Assembly (NCBI GenBank): GCA_005656395.1
Contig: SRSI01000074.1
Span: forward strand, 744,001-808,000
Source of the DNA: Strongyloides papillosus
Taxonomy: Eukaryota > Nematoda > Chromadorea > Rhabditida > Strongyloididae
DNA: 64,000 bases
Direction of reading: 5' to 3'
Shown here: piece after piece, positions 23,278-33,262 of the stretch
How positions within the stretch are numbered: position 1 is the first letter of the stretch
Layout: the number at the start of each line of letters is the position of its first letter
Translations under genes and position numbers: made by a program
Notes under the pieces: model-generated
What the model saw: the letters and a program-made list of their open reading frames with translations, nothing else
Database searches by the model: none
What the model was told of the DNA's origin: nothing

Positions 23278-24629
23278 TTATTTTATCATAACATCGACCC
23301 ATGAGTCAAAATTTAAATTTGGACGTCTATTTAGCCGTGGGTTATTTATTTCTGTAGTATAATATTCTATTGCGTCTTTATCCAGTAAATTATTTGCTGA
23401 GGTACTAATAACACAAATATCATGTACACCAAATTTGTTCCATTCAATTAACTTTTTACCGATTGATCTATCATTCCGATCATCTATTAGTATATCTGTA
23501 TGATCTTTTAATTTTGTTGATAATTCCTTAACTATCAAATTTAATTGTTCCTTCAATAATGGCTTATCCCATTTATTTGGTAAAACCAATACTTTCTTAT
23601 ATGGCGCAATAGCTTTAGGTAATCTCATAGAAGTTTTTCCTCCTGATAGTGCATCAATACTACAAAAAAATGTATATATAAATTAAAGTGTATTATATCA
23701 TACCATGCGGCTATAAGACGAGTTACTCCAATACCAAAACAACACATTTCATAATAATCATTGCTATTTTGTGAAGAAATGGCACCAAAAGATTTGGAAT
23801 ATTTTTGTCCAAGATAAAAAGTATGTGCTATTTCAATACTATCATGTACCTGGAACTCTTTATTATTGCCACATGAAGAACATTTATAAGCACCAGCATC
23901 AACAGAGTCGTTTTTAAAGATATTATTACATTTCACACATTGAACCAGCTTGTCTTCAGCAGATTCGTTTTTAATTTGATATTCATGACTTAAATTACCG
24001 CCCATTAAACCCGAGTCAGCTTCAACTTTATAAACTATATTTTTAAGTTCAAGAATATCATTGAAGATTTTATCATATGCTTTATTTATTTCTGTATACG
24101 TATTTAATGCATCACTCTTTGTTTTATCGAAAGTGTATAGATCATTCATCAGAAACTGCTTACCCCGTAACCAACCAAATCTAGAATTCATTTCATCTCT
24201 GTATTTTTCTGTTGTCTGGTATAATTTTATTGGTAATTGTGATAAACGTGGTGTACCTAAACTTTTTACCACATTTGTTACCATTTCTTCTCCCGTTGGT
24301 TGTAGACAAAAGTCTGAATTTTTTCTGTCTTTAAATTTATACATTTCACTACCCATTTCATCCCAGCGATTTGTCTTCTCCCATAGACCTCTAGGAGCTA
24401 AACTTGGCATTACTAATTTTTGACATCCAACATTATTCAACTCTACTTCAATGATATTTACTAATTTATCAACAATTCTTTGTCCTATAGGTAATGTTAC
24501 ATGAACACCTTTTGTTATTGGTTGACTAATTAATCCATTCTCTAACATTAAATGATAACTAAGTGATTTAGTTTTAGTAGCATTTGCTGTAAGAGACCCT
24601 ATGAGGAGTTTACTTGCAAAAGTAGGCAT
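23278..24629 (-). CDS. PARS2: Mitochondrial prolyl-tRNA synthetase
   Basis: Two exons (24629-23704 and 23659-23278) give 435 residues. This is the short bacterial-type class II ProRS without the editing insertion, as in animal mitochondria. Motif 1 region: LVMPSLAPRGLWEKTNRW. Motif 2: YRDEMNSRFGWLRGKQFLMN, which binds ATP and the tRNA acceptor end. Motif 3: CFGIGVTRLIAAC, with the arginine that contacts ATP. The C-terminal anticodon-binding domain starts at about 325 (IAPYKKVLVLPN). An unusual point is a CxxC-x(n)-CxxC segment (VQCVKCNN ... YKCSSCGN, about 235-262) resembling a small zinc ribbon; this occurs in the bacterial-type family. An AG lies directly before the ATG. Mitochondrial targeting is inferred from family; the first 20 residues are Ser/Thr/Lys-rich. 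Confidence 0.95.
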
Positions 24630-24774
24630 CTAAAAAATTTATTAACTTTAACTGCAAAAATAAATATAAATATTATGTTTAGGTGTTTAAAAAATATACA
24701 TGAGAATTAGAGACTCTTTGTTAAGTATAAGAAAATATACATATTTTAAAGAAAATTTGTCAACGTGTTAATTT

Positions 24775-25794
24775 TTAATGACGAGATCTTCTGTGATCAC
24801 GTTCTCGAGATCTTCTTCTTTCTTTTTTCCGATCATGCTCATCATGATGTGATTTTCTCCTTTTTCCATGCTTATATTCGTCATCACTATCCGATTCAAT
24901 TTCTTTCTTCGGATGTCCTCTATCATAACTAGGCTTTCTCTTTTTTGTCGACCTACTTTCCTCTTCCTCGTACTTCACTTTTTCATACTTTTCTTTATTC
25001 AAAACTTTTCCATATTTCTCGTGTTCAGATTTTGACACGACTTCTACATTAAATTGACTAATGTCGATTTTGTTTCCACCCAGTGTTAATTTAACATATA
25101 CTCGTGCAAGATCAGCATTTACACTTTGAACAGTTCCATATCTACCTGTGTATCTTCCGTGAAGAATTTTTACGTAACCATCTTTTTTTAATTCCAACTC
25201 TTCTATAGTTTTCCCGTCTTCCGAGACAACCTTTTTTTTCTTCACCCCTGGATCAGCCCCAAGACCTAAACCTTTTGGTCTTATTTTAGGTATACTCACT
25301 TTGACAACTTTTTTATCTTTACCTATACCTTCACCTTTCTTCCAACCACAACCTCTTAAAAGTGCCAATCCAAAATCTTTTACTTTAATTTTACTATAAT
25401 CCGCATCTTCAGCATTATCTTCATTAACAACTGATTCTCCTATTACTGTTTCTTCATCAGCTTCCTGACTTTCTTCACTACCACCCATAGATTCTATCAT
25501 TATCAGAATTCTTGCTTTTTCCTCCTCTGAAAGATCTTCTTCTTTAAGACGTTTTCTTAGTTTGTTAATTTTCCAATCATTTTTTTGCTGACATAAATCA
25601 ATCACTACCTCGTCATCACTCTCCTTTTCTCCATCAATTTCTCCATTATCGAAACCTCGTATTGCAAATTTCTTAACAGGTTTGAATTCATCATCACTAT
25701 CATTCCCCAACGAGGAGAATTCCTTGAAGACGGATGCAGGTTTTGGCGCTTCTGCTTTCTTAGGTTCAGTTTTGATACTGAAACTTATTTTCAT
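24775..25794 (-). CDS. GPKOW: G-patch and KOW motif protein GPKOW (spliceosome, Spp2/MOS2 family)
   Basis: Intronless, 339 residues. GPKOW activates the DEAH helicase DHX16/PRP2 that remodels the spliceosome before the first catalytic step. The N-terminus (ISFSIKTEPKK) is typical of the family. A G-patch spans about 138-180 (FGLALLRGCGWKKGEGIGK ... PKGLGLGA). One KOW motif lies at about 206-235 (GYVKILHGRYTGRYGTVQSV), where vertebrate GPKOW has two. The C-terminal 45 residues are rich in Arg, Ser, His and Lys, consistent with a nuclear splicing factor. It sits next to CWF19L1 and GPATCH11, two more helicase-linked splicing proteins. A T/C-rich tract ending in CTCTAG lies two bases before the ATG. 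Confidence 0.94.
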   Translation of the reverse strand: MKISFSIKTEPKKAEAPKPASVFKEFSSLGNDSDDEFKPVKKFAIRGFDNGEIDGEKESDDEVVIDLCQQKNDWKINKLRKRLKEEDLSEEEKARILIMIESMGGSEESQEADEETVIGESVVNEDNAEDADYSKIKVKDFGLALLRGCGWKKGEGIGKDKKVVKVSIPKIRPKGLGLGADPGVKKKKVVSEDGKTIEELELKKDGYVKILHGRYTGRYGTVQSVNADLARVYVKLTLGGNKIDISQFNVEVVSKSEHEKYGKVLNKEKYEKVKYEEEESRSTKKRKPSYDRGHPKKEIESDSDDEYKHGKRRKSHHDEHDRKKERRRSRERDHRRSRH

Positions 25795-26087
25795 AACTAG
25801 AGGAAAGTAAATAAAAATACGTAGTTTGTTGTTAAGAAAGAATATGAAATTAGGTTAATATTTATATAATGGAAGTGGACGCAACTTTCCTAAAAAGAAA
25901 AAATAAAGTTTTGGGGAGATGTTTATTTGAGAAAATTAAGTACTTATTGTAGACAACATTAATCGAGTTAGTAAAAACATTTGTATTTTTATTGGATGTA
26001 GTTTAATAACACAAACACAATGTACAATTAATAATTGAAACGTCATTAAATTATAATAAAAAAATGTATTTAAATATAAAAAAAAGA

Positions 26088-27674
26088 TTAATCTGAATCA
26101 TCACTATCAATAAAAGGATCGAAAGATTTAAATTCTTGTTGAAGTGTTTTGGCAACACTAGTTTCTTCAATTTTATCCATAGTACAATTCCTCCAGTCAA
26201 TTTTATATTGGTTATTTAAAAGTTTTTCTGAACATAAAACTTCTCTACCAAACTGTAAAGGAAAGTTTTTCATTTTTTTAGTGTAATATTTAGATCCATC
26301 AGGAAGTTCAATAACAAAGTATGGTGTACCTTCTTCGATTTCATTCCATATAACAGAGTCTTTATCTAGTGGAGTTAGTTCGATATCTTTAACACTTGCT
26401 GCTGTTAACAGTGATGTTTTTAAATATTTTACTGCAGCATTAGGTATAGGAACTAAATTCACCTGTAAATGTTGTGTTTTATAATTTCTTTCAAAAACAA
26501 CTACAGCTTGATCATCCTGAGCACATAATAATGTAAATGCATCTATAAATTTACGGACCTCATCTCTAACTTCTTGTGAGGCTGCAACCAAAGATTGTGT
26601 GTGATTTATACTCATTATTAGAATGTGTTTACTATTTAATGGTCCTTTTGGCATTGCAGCATAGCAATGTGTTCCAATAGAAACAATAAGATGTTTTTCA
26701 GCATCCACATTAGATAAACAAAACCAACATGGAGCATTAGACTTTTTCTCATTTCCTTCATAAGAATTACCATCATTCCTTCTCTTTCTATTATTTTCTT
26801 CTTCTTCAAAATAACTAAAATCAAATTTAGAATACGACTTGGCAGAACTTGATTCGTATTCTTTCTTTTTATCTTCCATAAAAATATCTGTGATAATGTC
26901 CATATATGGAAATTCACTAACAATATCAGGTTGTGCTACCAATTCGTTCCTCGACATTTTCGTTAGTGGTGTCATTGAAAATGCATATAGCCATTTTTCT
27001 TTTAATTCATTATTTACACTATTTAAAGCAATAAATCTTGTAACATGTTGAGCAGAATCTAAAAGTACACGATGATTTCTATATGGTGTTCTTTCATAAT
27101 GACAATGTAGTCCAGCAAAATGATAACGCGGTTTCAGGGCAGTCGCTACCTGCGATATTAATGTTGATCCATTTGGAACTTCCTTCGGTATGTTATTTGA
27201 AAATTTAGTTACTCCTTCAGGCCAATCAGAAGTTAGGAGAATGTCACAACCAATAAATCCATGGAGAGCTTTAACAGGGTATATGAGATCATTGACTACA
27301 CTTTTATCGAATGTAGATTTTGTCAACTCATTACTTTCTTTTCCACTTAAGTAAGCTATTTTTAATCCCTGTGTTGAAAAAAACATGCCCTTCTTGCCAA
27401 GATACGTTAAATTCTCAGTTAAATAGCCTCCGTCTTCTGGAAAATACTGTTCACTAAGTGAATTGCATGGACCCAAAATATATGTTGAGATTGGAAATTT
27501 AAATTCCCCATTTAATAAGGCTTCATTGTCCTCTTCTTTATCTCCGAAAAATTCACCAACACAGAATAAAAGCTCAAAAGGTCCTGCTTTTGAATTGACT
27601 GTTGTAACTCTTTTAATCAATGCTTCGAAATTCCCTTTAACATCACCGGAGACTAATATCTTCGTATTGGACAT
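26088..27674 (-). CDS. CWF19L1: CWF19-like protein 1 (CwfJ family; debranching/late spliceosome factor)
   Basis: Intronless, 528 residues, close to human CWF19L1 (538). Residues 1-245 form the metallophosphoesterase-like N-terminal domain (ILVSGDVKGNFEALIKRV, FCVGEFFG, LTSDWPEGV). About 310-425 is the HIT-like CwfJ C-terminal domain 1, beginning with the zinc-ligand pair PCWFCLSN, with CYAAMPKGPLNSKHILI and the histidine-containing TQHLQVNLVPIP. Domain 2 follows to the end, with PYFVIELPDG and PLQFGREVLC. The tail is acidic (FDSFIDSDDSD-like). Family members associate with late spliceosome or lariat-processing complexes. The start follows TTTTATAG by four bases, a good trans-splice position, only 104 bp after GPATCH11. 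Confidence 0.94.
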   Translation of the reverse strand: MSNTKILVSGDVKGNFEALIKRVTTVNSKAGPFELLFCVGEFFGDKEEDNEALLNGEFKFPISTYILGPCNSLSEQYFPEDGGYLTENLTYLGKKGMFFSTQGLKIAYLSGKESNELTKSTFDKSVVNDLIYPVKALHGFIGCDILLTSDWPEGVTKFSNNIPKEVPNGSTLISQVATALKPRYHFAGLHCHYERTPYRNHRVLLDSAQHVTRFIALNSVNNELKEKWLYAFSMTPLTKMSRNELVAQPDIVSEFPYMDIITDIFMEDKKKEYESSSAKSYSKFDFSYFEEEENNRKRRNDGNSYEGNEKKSNAPCWFCLSNVDAEKHLIVSIGTHCYAAMPKGPLNSKHILIMSINHTQSLVAASQEVRDEVRKFIDAFTLLCAQDDQAVVVFERNYKTQHLQVNLVPIPNAAVKYLKTSLLTAASVKDIELTPLDKDSVIWNEIEEGTPYFVIELPDGSKYYTKKMKNFPLQFGREVLCSEKLLNNQYKIDWRNCTMDKIEETSVAKTLQQEFKSFDPFIDSDDSD

Positions 27675-27778
27675 TTTCTATAAAATTATTTTTAACGAAA
27701 TAAAAATATAAAAAATATATGTATATATATTGGTAATGGTATTTATACCAGACAAAAAATATTAATAAAAAAAATTCT

Positions 27779-28591
27779 TTAATCGTGTTCTTCTCTTGTC
27801 ACACCTGGACATTGTGATTTCATATCATCTTCATCCTCAAAAGTACACCCACAATATATACAATAAAAATACTGATCTCTAAGATAGTTAATAATATTTT
27901 CTAGACAATCAAATATTTCATCTTCCGTTAACCTTTCTAACCTAAAAGATTCATCATCATCTTCAACTTTCATAATTGATCGCGGCCAGAAATAATCATT
28001 TACTGGTTTGTCCATGTTAATTCTTTGGTCCATCTCGTAACAAACTTTTTGGCATTTCCTAACATCACTAATACAAAGTCCCAACAATTTTACATCGCGT
28101 TTACGCTTTCTAAAATCATCAACAAGACTATCAATTTTTTTAACTTGTTCATGTGTCTTTCTAACTTGTTCTTCAAACAATTCTTTTGCTTTCTTTTTTT
28201 CTTCCTCCGCAAATCCTAGTCCTAATGTGTCATTCTTGGATTCCACCTTAATAGGTTTACCTAACTTTCCCTTACCTTCTTCTTCCTCTTCAGGATTGTA
28301 CCCCATTTTCTTAAGTAACTTTAATCCAATATTATCATCTGGTAAAGGCTGTGATTCAATTTCTTTTCTAATCATTTCTTGTTTTTTGGGCAAAGAAACT
28401 TGTTCTAATTGTTTTTGTCGTGCCATGTCTGTCCTTTTGGCGATCCTTAGAAGGCGATCTCTCTCGCGGTTTCTGATCATTTTCACTAAAATAATTATAT
28501 AAATTGTTATTTTACATAACCTACCTTCTATATTTTCTGTAAAACCGTTCAAAACTTTCTCAGACATGTAGTCATCGTCTTCATCTGACAT
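27779..28591 (-). CDS. GPATCH11: G-patch domain protein GPATCH11 (CCDC75)
   Basis: The frame is open through 270 codons, but 28524-28486 has GTAGGT...TTTTAG ends and encodes a foreign hydrophobic insert. Removing this 39-nt intron gives 257 residues and a smooth family sequence. The G-patch (about 70-115) contains IGLKLLKKMGYN, an acidic insert, then GKPIKV and DTLGLGFAEEE. A coiled basic region follows. The C-terminal DUF4187 domain ends in YCIYCGCTFEDEDDM and CPGVTREEHD, the hallmark of GPATCH11. The human protein is nuclear and linked to RNA splicing. The N-terminus (MSDEDDDYMSE) is acidic. It appears to be the first gene of the tight minus-strand cluster: no splice acceptor is seen close upstream of its ATG. 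Confidence 0.92.
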   Translation of the reverse strand: MSDEDDDYMSEKVLNGFTENIEGRLCKITIYIIILVKMIRNRERDRLLRIAKRTDMARQKQLEQVSLPKKQEMIRKEIESQPLPDDNIGLKLLKKMGYNPEEEEEGKGKLGKPIKVESKNDTLGLGFAEEEKKKAKELFEEQVRKTHEQVKKIDSLVDDFRKRKRDVKLLGLCISDVRKCQKVCYEMDQRINMDKPVNDYFWPRSIMKVEDDDESFRLERLTEDEIFDCLENIINYLRDQYFYCIYCGCTFEDEDDMKSQCPGVTREEHD

Positions 28592-29053
28592 CGTGTATTT
28601 TTGTTTGTAAATTTTTAGAAAAAAATATAAAGATTTCTAAAAATATATCTGTTTTACGAAAGGTTTACAAGCATTTTCCACCAAAAGTATTGGAATAATG
28701 TTCGCAAGTGTGATGTGCCTATTTTGAAATATGAGTAAATGAATTTTGAAATTGTTATTGAGAGGTAAAGTGTCGTTTTCACAATCTAACTCGAATACTC
28801 AATTTTTTATATGAACGCTTAATTTTTCTAAGATCATATTGTGATTCAAAACATAAATTGGAATATGAATTATATTTATGTATTTGTTTTAATTTTTGGA
28901 TATAAGGAAATGGTTTGTATTATTTTTTTATCAAAACATGTTTTTATTCTGAAGAGATATGTTAATTATCCGGATATTCTTAGACATATATTGTTATTTT
29001 ATCGCAATTTTAAATCTGATTTAATATTAACTTTTAACAAAAACATTAAGTAT
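28592..29053. other. Intergenic between ribokinase A and GPATCH11
   Basis: About 460 bp. A plus-strand frame of 75 codons at 28841-29068 is hydrophobic A/T-rich noise. The gap is longer than those inside the downstream cluster and is a reasonable place for the cluster's promoter. Confidence 0.5.
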
Positions 29054-30079
29054 TTAAATTATTTGTAAAATTTGATTTACTTCATCAATAGTGGGATATG
29101 AAGTTTGTGTTCCTGTTTTTTGAACAGATAATGCTGCAGCTTTGGATGCAAAAAAGACACCATCTTTAATAGTAAATTTATTTGTAATAATTGCATGTGC
29201 AAAAGCTCCACAAAAACAATCTCCAGCACCGTTAGTATCAATTGCTTTTACCTTATCATTCATTATTTGACAACATTCAATATTACCGTCTTTTATAGCT
29301 ACTATTGTTGATTTGCTTCCTCTAGTTATAATAACGGCTTTTTTAACAATTTTTATTAATCTCATTGCACACATTATAAAATCATTATCACTTGTTAATG
29401 GTACTGGAGAGAGGCATTCTGCCTCATTTTCATTTACAACGAAATAGTCTGTCAATTGAAGATACTCCTGATCTAAATCTCTGATTCCAGGCGCTCCATT
29501 ATACAATACTTGAACTGAAAATCAAAAAGTAGAATGTTAATTTGAGAGACGAAAAATACCGTTATTTCTTTGTGCTATCCTCATGCACTCCAAAATTCCC
29601 TCACGTGATATACCATTTTGCAACATGACAAGAGAACTTTTTCTAATTTCATCTTCTATTTGTCGTATTTTATCGACATTCATCAACAAATTTGCTCCTA
29701 AATTAACAACAGTTATGTTTTCACCATTTTTATCAATCATTATACTTGCAACACCTGTCCTATTTTCTTTACAAATTAGTACCCCATCAACATTAACACC
29801 ACTTTCTTTAATTTTTATAACATTTTCTTTTCCAAATATATCATCGCCAATACAAGCAATCATCTTAACATTAGAGCCTAACTTTGCTGCACTCACAGCC
29901 TGATTAGCACCTTTACCGCCACAATTAAATTTAAAATTACTCCCTCTTTTAGATTCTCCTGGTTTTGGAAATACATCCGTATAACTGTAGAGATAGTAAA
30001 TTTTATTTTTACTGAAAAAAAGTTACCTTATTAGATCTGTTATAATTGATCCAACAACAATAATTTGTGGGGAAGCCAT
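29054..30079 (-). CDS. Ribokinase (copy A of a tandem pair)
   Basis: Three exons (30079-30027, 29984-29560, 29514-29054) give 312 residues, the usual ribokinase size. The enzyme phosphorylates D-ribose to ribose-5-phosphate in the cytosol. PfkB-family features: IIVVGSIITDLI at the N-terminus, the substrate-binding loop CGGKGANQAVSAAKLG (about 35-50), the C-terminal signature KAIDTNGAGDCFCGAFAHA with the catalytic-base Asp in GAGD, and an adenine-binding region ending near SYPT. A paralogue lies 330 bp upstream with both introns at equivalent positions and a middle exon of the same length (425 nt), so the pair arose by tandem duplication. C. elegans has a single ribokinase gene. Confidence 0.93.
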
Positions 30080-30408
30080 ATCTTGTCTAAAAAATTTTCT
30101 ATAAAAATAACTTCTCATGTTTATCATATATTCGTAAAAAAGGAATGATTGTTTGTGTTATCAATAAATGAGAAAGATAAAATAAATTATCGTTAGATAA
30201 ATAAATATTGACAATTTGTTATTTGAATTAAAGTTTATATTTTACTCTTTAATAAAAATAAGTGGAATGATAAGATAAGTAACATAAACATACTTAATAA
30301 TATAAAATTGATGCAACTAATTATAAAAAATACAATACTTCAATAATATATAATATGGTAATAATTTACACATTACTTAGTAATTATATTCCATTTATAT
30401 CAATAAGA
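30080..30408. other. Spacer between the two ribokinase genes
   Basis: About 330 bp of A/T-rich DNA with no gene. It must hold the poly(A) site of copy B and either a promoter or a trans-splice acceptor for copy A. Confidence 0.5.
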
Positions 30409-31421
30409 TCAAAAATTAATTTCATTTTTTAAGGGATATGATGATTGAGTTCCTTGTCTTTGGACAGAGATAGTAGCAACTTTAGATGCAAATATTATAC
30501 TATCTTTTATTGATAATCCTTTAGTGATATAAGCATGAGCAAATGAACCGCAGAAACAGTCACCAGCTCCTGTTGTATCGATAGCCTTAACAGATATTGT
30601 TGGTATTGTGAATATTTCAATATTAGAATTGTCATTTTTAATACCAACAATAGTTGAGTATTTCCCACGTGTTAAAATTACTGCTTCATTTACGTGTTCT
30701 ATTAGCTCTTTTACTGCATTCATAAAGTCATCTTCAGTAGTTACACTTTTTCCTACCAACATTTCTGTCTCATTTTCATTGGCCACAAGTATATCAGTAT
30801 ATTTCAAAAGTTCTCTATTTATGTTTGGTAATCCGGGAGCAGGATTATACAATGTTTTCACTATAATTATTAAATATAAAATAAGAGAGTCTCTTTAATT
30901 ACCATTATATTTCTTAGCAATTTTCAAAATTTTTAAATTTCCATTCTCATCAATTTCATTTTGTACCATAACAATACCACTATTTTTTACACAGTTCTCA
31001 CATTGGTCAGCTCTTTCTTCATTAACCATATAATTTGCAGATAATGTTACAACAATACAATTTTCACCCTCTTCATTAACAAAAATAGTTGCTGTACCAG
31101 TTGATTGATTTTTAATCTTTACAATACCTTCAACATCTACACCAGACTTGGAGATATTTTTTATATTTTCCTCACCAAAGACATCATCTCCTACAGCACC
31201 AATCATTTTGACAACACTTCCTAATTTGGCTGCTGCCACAGCTTGGTTAGCTCCTTTTCCTCCCGATCCCATTATGAAAGATGAACCACGAACTGATTCT
31301 CCTCCTTTAGGAAATTTTTTAGCATAACTAAAAATTACTTAATAATATATAAAATATAATACCTTATTAAATCTTGTACAATAGATCCAAATACAATAAT
31401 TGCTGAGTTTTTGCCTTCCAT
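30409..31421 (-). CDS. Ribokinase (copy B of a tandem pair)
   Basis: Three exons (31421-31363, 31327-30903, 30860-30409) give 311 residues. It has the same reaction and fold as copy A: AIIVFGSIVQDLI, GSGGKGANQAVAAAKLG, and KAIDTTGAGDCFCGSFAHA with the catalytic Asp intact. KAID-T-T-GAGD replaces KAID-T-N-GAGD of copy A, so both copies look active. Differences are spread evenly and there is no sign of decay. The start codon follows a short A-rich leader. It is divergent from IFT52, with 297 bp between the start codons. Confidence 0.93.
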
Positions 31422-31633
31422 TATCATAAAATAATAATAATACTTTTCCTAACAATTAAACCTTTTATATCGTTAAATGGTGATTCTCTTATCATTCTGT
31501 TAACCTTGTAAATATAATAACGATTGATTTTCATATTACTTTTATTGGATGTTATATATTGTATGTTATATTAATATTAACAATTTACAGATTTTTATAT
31601 ATTGCTATATTTTATATCATACTTATACTATAC

Positions 31634-31647
31634 ATTACCATGGTAAC
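31634..31647 (+). promoter_or_regulatory. X-box (RFX/DAF-19 site) upstream of IFT52
   Basis: ATTACCATGGTAAC matches the nematode ciliary X-box consensus RYYNYYATRRNRAC at every position, with the palindromic core TTACCATGGTAA. It lies 72 bp upstream of the IFT52 start codon, the usual distance (about 60-150 bp) for ciliary genes. C. elegans osm-6 is a classic X-box gene. The match is seen in sequence; binding by a DAF-19 orthologue is inferred. Confidence 0.85.
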
Positions 31648-31718
31648 AATATATATAGGATTAGCATTGTTCTTCCAAAAACAATATTTCTAGATTTTTA
31701 CTGGTAATCGGGGATATA

Positions 31719-33186
31719 ATGTTCTTGGAGAAAGAGAATCTACATTCATCTTCTAATAATACAGTCATTTTTGACACATCAAAAGGTCAAATATTTAATA
31801 TACATTCTGGTTTTAGAAATATAGTTAAGAGATTGAAAAAGGATTATAATGTTATAAAGTATGTTTATTTTCTTATAATTAATTTCAATGTTTTTAATTA
31901 TTTTTTTTTCTAGTAACTCAGACCAATTAACCGAAAGTACCTTTCAGAATTGTAAATTATTTATAATATCATCACCAAATGAAAAATTTACAGAAGCAGA
32001 ATTTGGAGCTTTGCGTGATTATATTAAAAATGGTGGAAATTTATTAGTTTTATTTGGTGAAGGTGGTGAATCTAAAAATGATACAAATATAAATTTTTTA
32101 CTAGAAGAATTTGATATTGGTTGCAATCCAGATACCGTTATTAGAACAGTATTTTTTAAATATTTTGATCCAAAAGAAGCCTTAATACAAGATGGTGTTT
32201 TAAATAGAAGTATAGGTGAGATGTGTGAAAAATCAAGTAAGGCGATAAATGATTCAAATTCATCACAAGCACTATCATTTGTCTATCCATATGGTTGTAC
32301 ATTAACAATTGGTTCAAATAGTTCAGGTATCTTATCAACAGGAAATGTGTGTTTTCCTATCAATAGACCTATATGTGCATTTACAAATCCATCAAAAGAT
32401 GTCGTTGAAGGTAGAATTGCTGTTATTGGTTCAACACACATATTTCATGATAATTATATTGATAAAGAGGATAATATGAAGTTGTTTGATGTTGTAATAA
32501 AATATTTAATTGATGGTTTCGAGTTAAATAAATTAGATTCAAGAAATCCAGATATAAGTGAGATGATACAATTGCCAGATCATGTTAATTTATCTTCACA
32601 ACTTAAAATGTGTCTACAAGAGGGTGATATAGATAATACAATACCTACTGATATAAATACATTATTCAATCAATCAATTAAAAATATATCTTTAAGTATG
32701 TGGCCAGCAGCAATAAGAGCATATGACAAGCTAAATTTAAAGCATGAACCATTAACAGTAATTGTACCGAAATTTGAAATACCTTTACCCCAACTTCAAC
32801 CAGCTGTATTTAGTCCAAATTTTAAGGAATTATCTCCACCAAATTTGGAATTGTTTGATTTAGATGAAGCATTCTCATCGACTGATGTTAGGCTGGCACA
32901 AACTACAAATAGATATTTAAATATGCCAACAACAACAGATACGGAATTGGATAATTATATACAAGAAATTGGTGTCATATTAGGTATAAATAAAAATCTT
33001 TCCTCTAATGACAGGAACTCAAAGAGAATACTTGAAATAGTACTTCATCATATATGTGAATTTAAAAAAGCTGATCAACATGATGATCATGATTTTAATG
33101 CATCTAATATATATGCAGATGATGAGGAGGAGGAAGTTGAATATTCAATTGATGATTTGCAGGAATATGATGAGTTTGATTACTAA
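31719..33186 (+). CDS. osm-6: Intraflagellar transport protein IFT52 (OSM-6)
   Basis: Two exons (31719-31858 and 31914-33186) give 470 residues; human IFT52 has 437. IFT52 is a core IFT-B subunit needed to build sensory cilia. The N-terminal GIFT domain (about 15-260) has VIFDTSKGQIFNIHSGFR, LFIISSPNEKFTEAEF, YIKNGGNLLVLFGEGGE and RIAVIGSTHIFHDNYID, all family hallmarks. The middle region (SMWPAAIRAYDKLNLKHEPL, VPKFEIPLPQLQPAVF, LELFDLDEAF) matches the IFT88/IFT70-contacting segment. The last 35 residues are strongly acidic. An X-box lies 72 bp upstream. The stop is only 76 bp before the next gene's ATG. Confidence 0.97.
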
Positions 33187-33239
33187 TTGAAGTTTATTTA
33201 CTTAATCTTTTAAACGTTAATCTTAATCTTATGGTGATC

Positions 33240-33245
33240 AATAAA
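33240..33245 (+). terminator. Poly(A) signal of IFT52
   Basis: AATAAA lies 53 bp after the IFT52 stop and only 17 bp before the ATG of the next gene. Cleavage 10-25 bp later would fall on or beside that ATG, which raises the question of how the two transcripts are separated. Confidence 0.5.
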
Positions 33246-33262
33246 ACATAAGTCTTTAAATT

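Noticed and set aside
26839..27051. Plus-strand frames inside CWF19L1, RPT3, PRMT1, PARS2 and other genes
   Set aside because: They are antisense shadows of well-supported coding exons.
28841..29068. 75-codon plus-strand frame between ribokinase A and GPATCH11
   Set aside because: It overlaps the end of ribokinase A in antisense and is hydrophobic A/T noise.
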